Assembly: GCA_964527565.1 (NCBI GenBank)
Contig: CAZGOY010000008.1
Coordinates: forward strand, 33,834 to 97,833
From: JAGXQV01 sp964527565
GTDB taxonomy: Bacteria > Pseudomonadota > Gammaproteobacteria > Burkholderiales > Sulfuricellaceae
Length of the DNA: 64,000 nt
Direction: 5' to 3'
A program made the translations under genes and the position numbers. A model generated the notes under the pieces. It made no database searches. It was not told the origin of the DNA and saw only the letters and a list, made by a program, of their open reading frames with translations. Of the stretch, positions 18,503-26,358 are shown piece after piece (within the stretch, counting starts at the first letter, position 1; every line of letters begins with the position of its first letter).

Positions 18503-19030
18503 ATGGAAAAACTGACCCTGAAATTCAGCCTCGAACAGGCCGATGATTATTGCCGCATGGTGCGGGAAAGCACCCGTCTGCCCGCCCAGGCGCTGGCAGC
18601 GTTGAGCTCCGTGCAATCCTTCGTCGCCGCGACGGCGGACCCCGGCCAGCAGGCCACCCCCGCCTATCAGGAACTGCGGCGCAAGCTCGACGAGCATCTC
18701 GCGATGGCGCGCACCCGGGTGATGGAAGACAACCTGGCCCTGCTGGTTCCCGCCATCACCGAACACAAGCTGTGCGACATCCTGCGCGTGCATGCCGCGC
18801 TGTCGCGCAACGGCTTTCACCAGACCGTGCTGGCCGCCATCCAGCGCCTTTCCGACATGGCCTTGCTCGACGCCGCCAACCGGGTGGCCGCTTGGGTGCG
18901 TGACGCCCGCGCCGAAGCCGCCAGCGGCTTCCCGGATGCGCTAGACCTGCACGGCGCAGGCATCGCGCCGGAACTGTGGGCAGCCATGACGGAACTCGAC
19001 CTGTACCTTCAGGAAGCCGCGTGCCTGTAA
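18503..19030 (+). CDS. Unknown protein coupled to the FmdE-like gene
   Basis: A 175-residue, largely alpha-helical, Ala/Leu-rich soluble protein with no signal peptide, membrane segment or recognised motif. It starts two bases after the FmdE-like stop, which implies co-expression. The stop falls about 100 bp before tRNA-Asp and overlaps no other gene. Codon use matches its neighbours, so I take it as real, but I cannot assign a function. Confidence 0.6.
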   Translation: MEKLTLKFSLEQADDYCRMVRESTRLPAQALAALSSVQSFVAATADPGQQATPAYQELRRKLDEHLAMARTRVMEDNLALLVPAITEHKLCDILRVHAALSRNGFHQTVLAAIQRLSDMALLDAANRVAAWVRDARAEAASGFPDALDLHGAGIAPELWAAMTELDLYLQEAACL

Positions 19031-19047
19031 AAAAATCCGCAATCCGG

Positions 19048-19075
19048 TTGTAATCGGCGGCAAAACCATTATAAT
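19048..19075 (+). promoter_or_regulatory. Promoter of tRNA-Asp
   Basis: TTGTAA, a 16-bp spacer and a consensus TATAAT lie about 50 bp before the mature tRNA-Asp 5' end. Confidence 0.65.
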
Positions 19076-19127
19076 GCGCGCTTTCTCGTGAAGCACACCC
19101 CGCTTCACGCAAGCAGTTCAGCAACAC

Positions 19128-19204
19128 GGAGCGGTAGTTCAGTCGGTTAGAATACCGGCCTGTCACGCCGGGGGTCGCGGGTTCGAGTCCCGTCCGCTCC
19201 GCCA
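19128..19204 (+). tRNA. tRNA-Asp (GTC)
   Basis: A 77-nt tRNA with encoded CCA. Acceptor GGAGCGG pairs with CCGCTCC; the anticodon loop CTGTCAC gives anticodon GTC. It is single, with its own promoter and terminator. Confidence 0.96.
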
Positions 19205-19211
19205 GCAATCA

Positions 19212-19245
19212 TGCAAAAAAGCGCCCTTCGAGGCGCTTTTTTGCA
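19212..19245 (+). terminator. Rho-independent terminator after tRNA-Asp
   Basis: TGCAAAAAAGCGCC pairs with GGCGCTTTTTTGCA around a 6-nt loop. The T run serves the plus-strand tRNA and the A run could serve the convergent WYL gene on the minus strand. Confidence 0.88.
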
Positions 19246-19261
19246 TTTCCCCCTCCGTTCT

Positions 19262-20254
19262 TCACGAATCAACCAGATAACACCCGTGATACATGCTGGT
19301 CAGCGCGGCCACTTCATCGGCCACCTTGCGGCGCAGGGACTCGGGCGCCTCGACCTGCACGTGCCGACCATGACGCAGGATATCCATCAACAATTCGCGC
19401 TCGTCAGCATAAGGTACGCGCAGGCGGTAGCCGCCGTCCGCCAGGGATTCCGATTGCTGCTCGCTGTGCCAGCGCTCGGATTGCACCCAGCGCGCGCGTT
19501 CGGGAGAAAAGCGCAACACGGCCCATTCCTTGGGCTGGCCGGCAAAAATGCCATAGGCCGCAGCGTAATGCGCGTCCAGGCTCGCTGCCGCGACGTTGCG
19601 CGCGTCTTCGCGCAAAATCCTGACGCGTTGGAGGGTATCTACCGAAAAACTGCGCAGGGCCTTGCGCCAATGACACCAGGCATCCACGTACCAGTTGTCG
19701 CGGTAATGGATGATGCGTTGCGGCGAAAGGATGCGCGTATTGATTTCATCCCGCTCGCGGTTCCATGCGTCGATTTCGATGCGTTTCCTCTCCAGCAGGG
19801 CAAGGGTGATGTCGGTAAAAAAGCGCGGCTGCACCGCGCGCTTGCCGATGGAGAGCAGCTTCACGCGCCCGGTGATTTCCGCAGCCGGATGGCCGGAGGC
19901 CTCCAGCAAGGCGGCCAGCCGGGATTGCAGGGGGGCGACGTGGGAGGCCAGGATGCCCGGTTCGATGTCGGAAAGTAACTGGTGCGCCGCCAGCAGCGCG
20001 TAAAGTTCCCCTGCCGAAAACCACAGTCCCGGCAACTCATAGGCCGGACCGCTCACCGGGATATTTTCAAAACGGTAGCCGCCGGCATCGCGATCCCAGA
20101 CGATGGGCGCATGCAAGCGGTCGCGCAGGTATTCCATGTCGCGCTTGAAGGTCGCGCGCGAAATGTCGAGTTCTTCCAGGAAAACCTCGATCGGTACCAC
20201 GCGCCGCTCGTGCAGCATCTGGTCGATCCGGTAAAAACGTTCGGTACGGTTCAT
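19262..20254 (-). CDS. WYL-domain HTH transcriptional regulator
   Basis: A 330-residue protein with an N-terminal DeoR-type helix-turn-helix (about residues 5-60, with EVFLEELDISRATFKRDMEY) followed by a WYL domain (about 135-215, with NWYVDAWCHWR and LRSF) and a C-terminal WCX-like region. WYL domains bind nucleic acids or nucleotide ligands, and such proteins regulate defence, DNA-damage and other genes. GGAG nine bases before the ATG at 20254 supports this start over one six codons upstream. It is divergent from two very small genes, and a 14-bp palindrome lies in the shared upstream region, so autoregulation or control of those genes is plausible. Confidence 0.82.
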   Translation of the reverse strand: MNRTERFYRIDQMLHERRVVPIEVFLEELDISRATFKRDMEYLRDRLHAPIVWDRDAGGYRFENIPVSGPAYELPGLWFSAGELYALLAAHQLLSDIEPGILASHVAPLQSRLAALLEASGHPAAEITGRVKLLSIGKRAVQPRFFTDITLALLERKRIEIDAWNRERDEINTRILSPQRIIHYRDNWYVDAWCHWRKALRSFSVDTLQRVRILREDARNVAAASLDAHYAAAYGIFAGQPKEWAVLRFSPERARWVQSERWHSEQQSESLADGGYRLRVPYADERELLMDILRHGRHVQVEAPESLRRKVADEVAALTSMYHGCYLVDS

Positions 20255-20347
20255 GAGCAAATGCTCCGGCATTGGATGGTGGCATCATGCCACCGCTTTA
20301 CCGTCACCGGAAGAATTTGCACAGCCGCCCTGGCAGGCTCGTTATTT

Positions 20348-20361
20348 GAGCCACATGGCTC
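20348..20361. promoter_or_regulatory. Palindromic operator candidate between WYL gene and small ORFs
   Basis: GAGCCACATGGCTC is a 6+2+6 inverted repeat. It is followed two bases later by CATAAT, a possible -10 for the rightward small gene. The position would let a bound repressor block that promoter. Confidence 0.4.
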
Positions 20362-20401
20362 GCATAATGGCTCGACCATTCACTCACACGGAGCCACTGC
20401 G

Positions 20402-20509
20402 ATGAAACCAAACCTTCCCCTGCAATCCCTGCTGAAGCATCTTCAAAACCCGGATTTCTGGGTGCTGCTCGCCTCCCTGCTGATCGCGCCGCTGGTGGTT
20501 TTCAATTAA
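20402..20509 (+). CDS. Very small single-pass membrane protein
   Basis: A 35-residue ORF starting MKPNLPLQSLLKHL, with one hydrophobic segment near residues 19-34 (FWVLLASLLIAPLVVF). It has a GGAG Shine-Dalgarno and is followed 17 bp later by another well-preceded small ORF. The short amphipathic start plus one membrane helix is typical of small membrane-inserted regulators, but no family was recognised. Confidence 0.5.
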   Translation: MKPNLPLQSLLKHLQNPDFWVLLASLLIAPLVVFN

Positions 20510-20526
20510 TCCGGGGAGACACGATC

Positions 20527-20706
20527 ATGGACAATCACAATGGATTGAAATTGGTGCAAAGGGTACGCGACATTTGCCGTCGCGCGGCGGCGGAAGGAAA
20601 AACCACGGTCAGACCGGCCACGCTACGCCGCATCGACCGGCAAATCCGGCAAATGAGCCATGCGCTCAGAGACAGCCAGCCCGATTTGTTTTCCGCGAGG
20701 TCGTAA
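20527..20706 (+). CDS. Small basic protein of unknown function
   Basis: A 59-residue Arg-rich ORF starting MDNHNGLKLVQRV and containing PATLRRIDRQIRQMSHAL. GGGGAG lies seven bases before the ATG, a strong Shine-Dalgarno. Two predicted helices and strong positive charge suggest nucleic-acid or membrane-surface contact. It probably shares a transcript with the 35-residue gene upstream. Confidence 0.5.
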   Translation: MDNHNGLKLVQRVRDICRRAAAEGKTTVRPATLRRIDRQIRQMSHALRDSQPDLFSARS

Positions 20707-20801
20707 ATGCGCCTCCTCAATGGGAGTACTCCATCGGAGAGCCCCACCTCCTGCGGCTTTGAAGGTTACACTACGAGAATCAGCATTCATCGGCCTGAAC
20801 C

Positions 20802-21344
20802 ATGTCCAGCCAGCTTTCCAATATCGCCGCCTATCAGGGAGTTTTTCCGCAAATCGCCGCCTCGGCCTATGTCCACCCCAGCGCGCAGGTCATCGGCGAC
20901 GTAGTGATCGGAGAACACGCCTCGATATGGTGCGGCACGGTGGTGCGCGGCGACGTGAACCTGATCCGTATCGGCGACGAAACCAACATCCAGGACCTGT
21001 GTACCCTGCACGTCAGCCACCGCCGCCCGGAAAACCCCGAGGGTGCGCCGTTGCTGATCGGAAGCAGGGTCACGGTGGGACACAATGTAATTCTGCACGG
21101 CTGCGAAATCGGCGACGAATGCCTGATCGGCATGGGTTCGATCGTAATGGACAAGGCCGTGCTGCAAACGCACGTCCTGCTCGGCGCGGGCAGTCTGGTG
21201 CCGGAAGGCAAGGTGCTGGAAAGCGGCTATTTGTACATCGGGCGGCCAGCCAAGCCCGTGCGCGCGCTGACCGACGGAGAATTGGCGCATTTCGCCTATT
21301 CCGCAGCGCATTACGTCAGACTGGCGGGAAACTATTCTGTCTGA
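20802..21344 (+). CDS. Gamma carbonic anhydrase family protein (YrdA/PaaY-like)
   Basis: A 180-residue left-handed beta-helix protein with hexapeptide repeats across about residues 20-150. The three metal-binding histidines of the gamma-CA family are present in CTLHVSH and VGHNVILHGC. The family includes carbonic anhydrases, PaaY thioesterases and complex I-associated proteins; several bacterial YrdA proteins show no carbonic anhydrase activity. It stands alone just upstream of the korAB operon. A CO2/bicarbonate link to the carboxylating oxidoreductase is attractive but only inferred. Confidence 0.88.
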   Translation: MSSQLSNIAAYQGVFPQIAASAYVHPSAQVIGDVVIGEHASIWCGTVVRGDVNLIRIGDETNIQDLCTLHVSHRRPENPEGAPLLIGSRVTVGHNVILHGCEIGDECLIGMGSIVMDKAVLQTHVLLGAGSLVPEGKVLESGYLYIGRPAKPVRALTDGELAHFAYSAAHYVRLAGNYSV

Positions 21345-21381
21345 AAATGTCTCACGAAATGCATGAGTGTGGATTTTTCCG

Positions 21382-21387
21382 TATAAT
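21382..21387 (+). promoter_or_regulatory. -10 box of the korAB operon
   Basis: A consensus TATAAT lies about 134 bp before the korA start. No good -35 was found, so an activator may be needed. Confidence 0.45.
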
Positions 21388-21417
21388 TTGCGCGATTGTT
21401 TGATTTTTTACGGAGCT

Positions 21418-21460
21418 CGCCCGTAAATGAACCGGCCCACCGCCGGGTCGTTTACGGGCG
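21418..21460 (+). promoter_or_regulatory. Leader hairpin of the korAB operon
   Basis: CGCCCGTAAA pairs with TTTACGGGCG, and inside these arms CCGGC pairs with GCCGG, giving a long imperfect stem-loop in the 5' leader between the -10 box and korA. No T run follows, so it is not a simple terminator. It may be an RNA stability element or a regulator-binding site. Confidence 0.45.
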
Positions 21461-21520
21461 AAGTTTTGATAACCATGCCCCGTTGCCTGCATGTGAACCG
21501 GGGTTGAGGGAAAGCGGAAT

Positions 21521-23236
21521 ATGACCAAAAAAGACCTGATTATTCGCATTGCCGGCGAAGGGGGAGAAGGCATCATTTCCACCGGCGACTTCGTTACCCA
21601 GGCTTGCGCGCGCGCCGGACTGGAAGTTTATACCTTCAAGACCTTCCCCGCCGAAATCAAGGGCGGCTATGCGATGTACCAGACACGGGCAAGCTCTGAA
21701 CTGCTGTTCAACCAGGGCGACACCTTCGATGTGCTGTGCGCCTTCAACGGCGAGGCCTACGACCTGAACCGCAGCCGCCTGTTTCCCGGTACGGCTTTTG
21801 TCTACGATGCGCCGGGCGGCGATTTCGAGCCGGACATCCCTGAGGGCGTGCACGGCTACCCGATCCCCATGACCAAGACCGCCAAGGAACTCGGCAACAT
21901 CAAGGCCAAGAACATGGTGGCGCTGGGTGCGCTGTCGCAACTTTTCAATATCCCCGAGAACGCGCTGCGCGAGGTCATCACCGCCAAATTCAGCAAGAAG
22001 GGCGGCACGGTGGTCGAGGGTAACCTCAACGCCTTCACGCGCGGCCGCGAGCTGGCCGCCGCGTTGCCCAAAACCGATTCCTGGCAGATGACGGCGCCGG
22101 AAGCCAAGCGCGACGTGGTGGTGATGGCCGGCAACGACGCGGTTGGCCTGGGTGCCATCATTGCCGGGCTGGACTTCTTCTCCGCCTACCCGATCACCCC
22201 GGCCACCGAAATCGCCCGCTACGTGGCGCGCCACCTGCCCAAGCGCGGCGGCACCCTGATCCAGGCCGAGGACGAGATTGCCTCCGCCGGCCAGGTGGTC
22301 GGCGCGTCTTTCGCCGGCAAAAAGGCGATGACCGCGACTTCCGGCCCCGGCCTGGCGCTGATGGGCGAAATGCTGGGCATGTCGTTCATGAGCGAAACCC
22401 CCTGCGTGATTGTCAACGTACAGCGCGGCGGCCCCTCCACCGGCCTGCCCACCAAGCACGAGCAGTCCGACCTGTTCCTGGCGATCCACGGCTCCCACGG
22501 CGACAGCGGCCGCATCGTGCTGGCGGTGGAAGGCGTTGCCGACTGCATCGCGCTGACCGTGGAGGCCTTCAACCTGTCCGAGAAATACCAGTGCCCGGTG
22601 ATCCTGCTGTCCGACGGCTCGCTGGCGTTTTCCACCCAGACCGTCCCCTACCCGGAGCCGTCCAGCTTCAAGCTGGTGTCGCGCAAGATCTGGGATGGGC
22701 AAGGCGAGTACAAGCGCTACCTGCTCACCGACGACCACATCTCGCCCATGGCGGCCCCCGGCACCCCCGGCGGCATGCACATCGCCACCGGCCTAGAGCA
22801 CGACGAATCCGGCAATCCCAACTACGCCCCGGCCAACCACGAAGCCATGCAGGCCAAACGCTTCCGCAAGCTCGACGCCGTAATCAAGGATTACGCTCCT
22901 GCCGAAGTGGACGGGGAAGGCGAGGCCGACCTGGGCATCATCGCCTGGGGCAGCACCATCGGCGTGGTGCGCGAGGCCATCGCGCGCCTGCGCGCCGAAG
23001 GCGTTTCGGTGAAGGGTTTCTACCCCAAGCTGATGTGGCCGATGCCGGTGGAACAATACGAGACCTTCGCCGCCACCTGCCGCAGGGTCATGGTGGCCGA
23101 GGTGAACTTCCTCGGTCAACTGGCCCATTTCATCCGTGCCGAAACCACTATTCGCCCGGAGTCCTACACCATCTGCGGCGGGCTGCCCTTCACGCCCGCC
23201 ATGATCGTCGGCAAAGTCAAGGAGATGCTGAAATGA
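21521..23236 (+). CDS. korA: 2-oxoacid:ferredoxin oxidoreductase, fused gamma-alpha subunit (KorA-like)
   Basis: A 571-residue fusion of the gamma domain (about residues 1-190, opening IRIAGEGGEGIISTGDF) and the alpha/pyrimidine domain (about 205-571, with SAYPITPATEIARY and GGPSTGLPTKHEQSDL). With KorB it forms a heterodimer unit that interconverts a 2-oxoacid plus CoA and an acyl-CoA plus CO2, using ferredoxin. The two-subunit fused architecture is that of 2-oxoglutarate (KorAB) enzymes rather than four-subunit pyruvate enzymes; substrate is inferred. The stop overlaps korB by four bases. Confidence 0.88.
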   Translation: MTKKDLIIRIAGEGGEGIISTGDFVTQACARAGLEVYTFKTFPAEIKGGYAMYQTRASSELLFNQGDTFDVLCAFNGEAYDLNRSRLFPGTAFVYDAPGGDFEPDIPEGVHGYPIPMTKTAKELGNIKAKNMVALGALSQLFNIPENALREVITAKFSKKGGTVVEGNLNAFTRGRELAAALPKTDSWQMTAPEAKRDVVVMAGNDAVGLGAIIAGLDFFSAYPITPATEIARYVARHLPKRGGTLIQAEDEIASAGQVVGASFAGKKAMTATSGPGLALMGEMLGMSFMSETPCVIVNVQRGGPSTGLPTKHEQSDLFLAIHGSHGDSGRIVLAVEGVADCIALTVEAFNLSEKYQCPVILLSDGSLAFSTQTVPYPEPSSFKLVSRKIWDGQGEYKRYLLTDDHISPMAAPGTPGGMHIATGLEHDESGNPNYAPANHEAMQAKRFRKLDAVIKDYAPAEVDGEGEADLGIIAWGSTIGVVREAIARLRAEGVSVKGFYPKLMWPMPVEQYETFAATCRRVMVAEVNFLGQLAHFIRAETTIRPESYTICGGLPFTPAMIVGKVKEMLK

Positions 23237-24120
23237 GCTGCGCCCAGACCCATTTGCACCAGGTCGAACTGGAGACCAAGGACTACAAGACCGACGCCAA
23301 GCCTTTCTGGTGCGCCGGCTGCGGCGACCACGGCGTGCTCACCAGCATGTACCGGGCGCTGGCCGAAATCGGCGTCGATCCCAACTACCTGGTGAACATT
23401 TCCGGCATCGGCTGCTCCTCGCGCCTGCCGTATTTCGTCCGCTCCTACAAGATGCATACCCTGCATGGCCGCGCGGGTCCCGTGGCGACCGGCGTGCAGC
23501 TGGCGCGCCCCGACCTGGCGATCCTGGTCAACGGCGGCGACGGCGACGGCTTTTCCATCGGCGGCGGCCACATGCCCCACCTGGCGCGCAAGAACATCAA
23601 CATGACCTATGTGCTGATGGACAACCGCATCTACGGCCTCACCAAGGGCCAGGTGTCGCCCACCTCGCAGCGCCAGATGAAGGCCTACACCACGCCCTAC
23701 GGCGGGGTCGAGGAGCCGATGGACCCGGTGCTGTACATGCTTACCTATGGCGCGAGCTTCGTCGCCCAGACGCTGGCCACCAACGTGAAGATGACCGCGC
23801 AGATGATCAAGGACGGCATGGAGCATCGCGGCTTCTCCTTTATCAGCGTGCTTTCCCAGTGCCCTACTTTCAACCTGATCGACGACGCGAAATCCTTCAA
23901 GGGCTCATCCGAGGAATTGCAGGAGAACCACGATGTCGGCGACATCGATGCCGCGATGCACGTGGTCAACATGGGGCACAGAACCGGCCGCACGCCGGTG
24001 GGCCTGCTGTTCCGCCAGGAACGCCAGACGCTCGACGAGCACATGGCGGAATTGGTCAAGCAGGTCGGCGGCAACCCAGGCTACGACCTGCGCAAGATCA
24101 TCGACCTGTCTCGTCCGTGA
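23233..24120 (+). CDS. korB: 2-oxoacid:ferredoxin oxidoreductase beta subunit (KorB-like)
   Basis: A 295-residue thiamine-pyrophosphate subunit. CAGCGDHG and GIGCSS supply cluster cysteines, a further Cys occurs in LSQCPTF, and NGGDGDGFSIGGGH is the ThDP/metal motif. It completes the active site with KorA. Start ATG overlaps the korA stop (ATGA). The following iron-sulfur gene begins a few bases after its stop, so the operon continues. Confidence 0.92.
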   Translation: MSCAQTHLHQVELETKDYKTDAKPFWCAGCGDHGVLTSMYRALAEIGVDPNYLVNISGIGCSSRLPYFVRSYKMHTLHGRAGPVATGVQLARPDLAILVNGGDGDGFSIGGGHMPHLARKNINMTYVLMDNRIYGLTKGQVSPTSQRQMKAYTTPYGGVEEPMDPVLYMLTYGASFVAQTLATNVKMTAQMIKDGMEHRGFSFISVLSQCPTFNLIDDAKSFKGSSEELQENHDVGDIDAAMHVVNMGHRTGRTPVGLLFRQERQTLDEHMAELVKQVGGNPGYDLRKIIDLSRP

Positions 24121-24134
24121 CAGCGGAAACCCGC

Positions 24135-24773
24135 ATGCCGGATAAGGACGACGGCCACACCGTCCGCCTCGTCATCAACGGGGTGGCGGTGGCGGCGCGC
24201 CCTGCCATGACGCTGATCGAGGCGGCCTGGCACGGGGGCGTGCCGCGCGTGACGGGGGCCAGCTGCCTCGAAAGCGTGTGCGGCTCGTGCCGCGTGATGT
24301 TGCGGCGCGGTAAGGAGGTGACGGTCAACCTGGCCTGCCAGACCTTCGTCGAAGACGGCATCGAGGCGGTATTCCTGCCGCCGCAGGCCACCCCCAAGCA
24401 CCATTACGAAATCAGCGAATTCACCGACAGCTGGAACAACCTGGCGCGCTTCCACGAGATATTCCCCGAAGCCTCCCACTGCCGCCACTGCCACGGCTGC
24501 GTGCGCTCCTGCCCCAAGGGCATCGACGTCGAACACGCCATCAACCTGGCGGCAGCCGGACATTTCCGCGATGCCGGCCAGCTTTTTCTCGAATGCGTGA
24601 TGTGCGAGCTGTGCGACAGCGCCTGCCCGGAGCAGATCGCCCCGGCGCACGTGGGGCTGTTCTGCCGCCGGGTCAGCGCGCATTTCCGCCTGCGCCCGCC
24701 CAACCTGATCCAGCGCCTGGAAGAGCAGCGCAAGGAGCGGCTGGGTCACACCTCCCCCAGCGACCATGAGTAA
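24135..24773 (+). CDS. FrdB/SdhB-like iron-sulfur subunit with extra 4Fe-4S pattern
   Basis: A 212-residue electron-transfer subunit. An N-terminal [2Fe-2S] ferredoxin fold has CLESVCGSC plus a downstream Cys in NLACQT. The C-terminal helical part has two four-cysteine motifs, CRHCHGCVRSCP and CVMCELCDSACP, so the second and third clusters both look like [4Fe-4S] rather than the usual [4Fe-4S] plus [3Fe-4S]. It pairs with the FAD subunit, whose gene overlaps by 8 bp. I use the ATG at 24135; a GTG at 24117 overlapping the korB stop is also possible. No membrane-anchor genes follow, so the enzyme should be soluble. Confidence 0.8.
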   Translation: MPDKDDGHTVRLVINGVAVAARPAMTLIEAAWHGGVPRVTGASCLESVCGSCRVMLRRGKEVTVNLACQTFVEDGIEAVFLPPQATPKHHYEISEFTDSWNNLARFHEIFPEASHCRHCHGCVRSCPKGIDVEHAINLAAAGHFRDAGQLFLECVMCELCDSACPEQIAPAHVGLFCRRVSAHFRLRPPNLIQRLEEQRKERLGHTSPSDHE

Positions 24774-26358
24774 CAGTACCCGTTTGGCGCAAGCCCGCGC
24801 CCTCTACCGCGCCGACGCCGAACGCGCCAAGCCGCCCGAACTGGCCGATCCTGATGCCTTGCTCAACGCTTTCCATCCCGACTGCCTGCGTAGCAGCGTG
24901 GTCAAGCTGGCCGTCGGTGCCAACGCCGGCGACAACTGCCAGCGCGAACTGGCACAGCAACTGCAAGCCGAAGCCTTCATCGACGAAGCAGATCTGGCCG
25001 GCGCCCCGGTCACCGACACCGACGTGCTGATCATCGGCGGCGGCGGTGCCGGTTGCGCGGCGGCGCTGGCCGCCGCCGAGCGCGGCGCGCGCGTCCTGCT
25101 GGTGACCAAGCTGCGCCTGGGCGACAGCAACACGGTGATGGCGGAAGGCGGCATCCAGGCGGCCATCGAGCCGGAAGACTCGATCCAGCGCCACATCCAG
25201 GACACCCTGCGCGGCGGCCATCATGCCGGTGATCCGGCACTGGTGGCGGCAATGGCGGAAGACGGCCCGGACGTGATCCGCTGGCTGATCCGCCAGGGCA
25301 TGCAATTCGAACAAACCGCCAACGGCGACCTGCACACGCGCAAGGCCGGCGGCATGACCGCCGCGCGCATCATGCACTGCCGCGACTACACCGGCCTGGA
25401 AATGATGCGCGTGCTGCGCGAGGCCGTGACCCAGCACCGCGGCATCGAGGTTTGGGAACACAGCCCGGCGGTGGAACTGCTCTCCAACGAGCGCGGCCAG
25501 AAATGCGTGGGCGCGGCATTCACCTCGCTGCTCGACGGCAGCTTCCGCATCGTGCGCACCCATTCGGTGATCCTCGCCACCGGCGGGCTGGGGCGCCTGC
25601 ATCTCAACGGCTTTCCCACCTCCAACCATCTGGGCGCCACCGGCGACGGCCTGGTGCTGGCCTACCGTATCGGCGCGCGCCTGCGCGATCTCGATTCCTT
25701 CCAGTATCACCCCACCGGGCTGGTGCACCCGCCCTACCTGTCGGGCAAGCTGGTCACCGAAGGCGTGCGCGCCGCCGGCGCCTTCATGCTGAACGCGGCA
25801 GGCGAGCGCTTCGTCGACGAACTGCTGCCGCGCGACATCGTCAGCGCCGCCATCCTGCGCGAATGCGCCGAAGGGCGCGGTATCCGCGTTGACGACCAGA
25901 CCATCGGCGTGTGGCTGGACACCCCCTACCTGGAACGCTCCCAGCCGGGGCTGCTGGAACGGCAGTTTCCCAAATTGCTGGCGCGCACGCAGATGTCGGG
26001 CATCGACCCGCGCCGCGACCCCCTGCTGATCCACCCGACCCTGCACTACCAGAACGGCGGCGTGGTGATCGACGTCAACGGCGCCACCACGGTGCCCGGC
26101 CTCTTCGCCATCGGCGAACTGGCGGGCGGCATCCACGGGCGCAACCGCATCATGGGCAACGCCTTGCTGGACATCATCAGCTTCGGGCGGCGCGCCGGGG
26201 TGGCCGCCATCTCCGGCTACGAGCGCGGCCCCAAGAAAGTGACGCTCGAACACGTCAACCGGGCGCGCCGCGACCTGACCCTGGCCGGCATGCCGCTCGA
26301 CCAGCGGGCGCCGCAGATTCTCCCCGACTACGCAGCGAAGGGCATATGGAACCGGTAA
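24766..26358 (+). CDS. FrdA/SdhA-like FAD flavoprotein
   Basis: A 530-residue flavoprotein of the fumarate reductase / succinate dehydrogenase / NadB family. It has an unusual leader of about 85 residues before the dinucleotide motif VLIIGGGGAGCAAAL. Family active-site pieces are present: MAEGGIQAA, FQYHPTG, TEGVRAAG with its Arg, RDIVSAAI, and LHYQNGG with the substrate-binding His. NRIMGNALLDIISFG closes the FAD site. The expected reaction is fumarate/succinate interconversion, using electrons through the adjacent iron-sulfur protein. The C-terminal helical domain looks shortened compared with membrane SdhA. The stop overlaps the NuoF-like start by 13 bp. Confidence 0.82.
   Translation: MSNSTRLAQARALYRADAERAKPPELADPDALLNAFHPDCLRSSVVKLAVGANAGDNCQRELAQQLQAEAFIDEADLAGAPVTDTDVLIIGGGGAGCAAALAAAERGARVLLVTKLRLGDSNTVMAEGGIQAAIEPEDSIQRHIQDTLRGGHHAGDPALVAAMAEDGPDVIRWLIRQGMQFEQTANGDLHTRKAGGMTAARIMHCRDYTGLEMMRVLREAVTQHRGIEVWEHSPAVELLSNERGQKCVGAAFTSLLDGSFRIVRTHSVILATGGLGRLHLNGFPTSNHLGATGDGLVLAYRIGARLRDLDSFQYHPTGLVHPPYLSGKLVTEGVRAAGAFMLNAAGERFVDELLPRDIVSAAILRECAEGRGIRVDDQTIGVWLDTPYLERSQPGLLERQFPKLLARTQMSGIDPRRDPLLIHPTLHYQNGGVVIDVNGATTVPGLFAIGELAGGIHGRNRIMGNALLDIISFGRRAGVAAISGYERGPKKVTLEHVNRARRDLTLAGMPLDQRAPQILPDYAAKGIWNR

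Noticed and set aside
21374..21386. A 13-mer TTTTTCCGTATAA shared by the korA and 33811 promoters
   Set aside because: Both include a -10-like box, so sharing is partly expected; chance matches of this size are common in 64 kb.
21452..22780. A 442-codon minus-strand frame
   Set aside because: Antisense shadow of korA with no start signal or domain; the same holds for the frame at 24673-26253.
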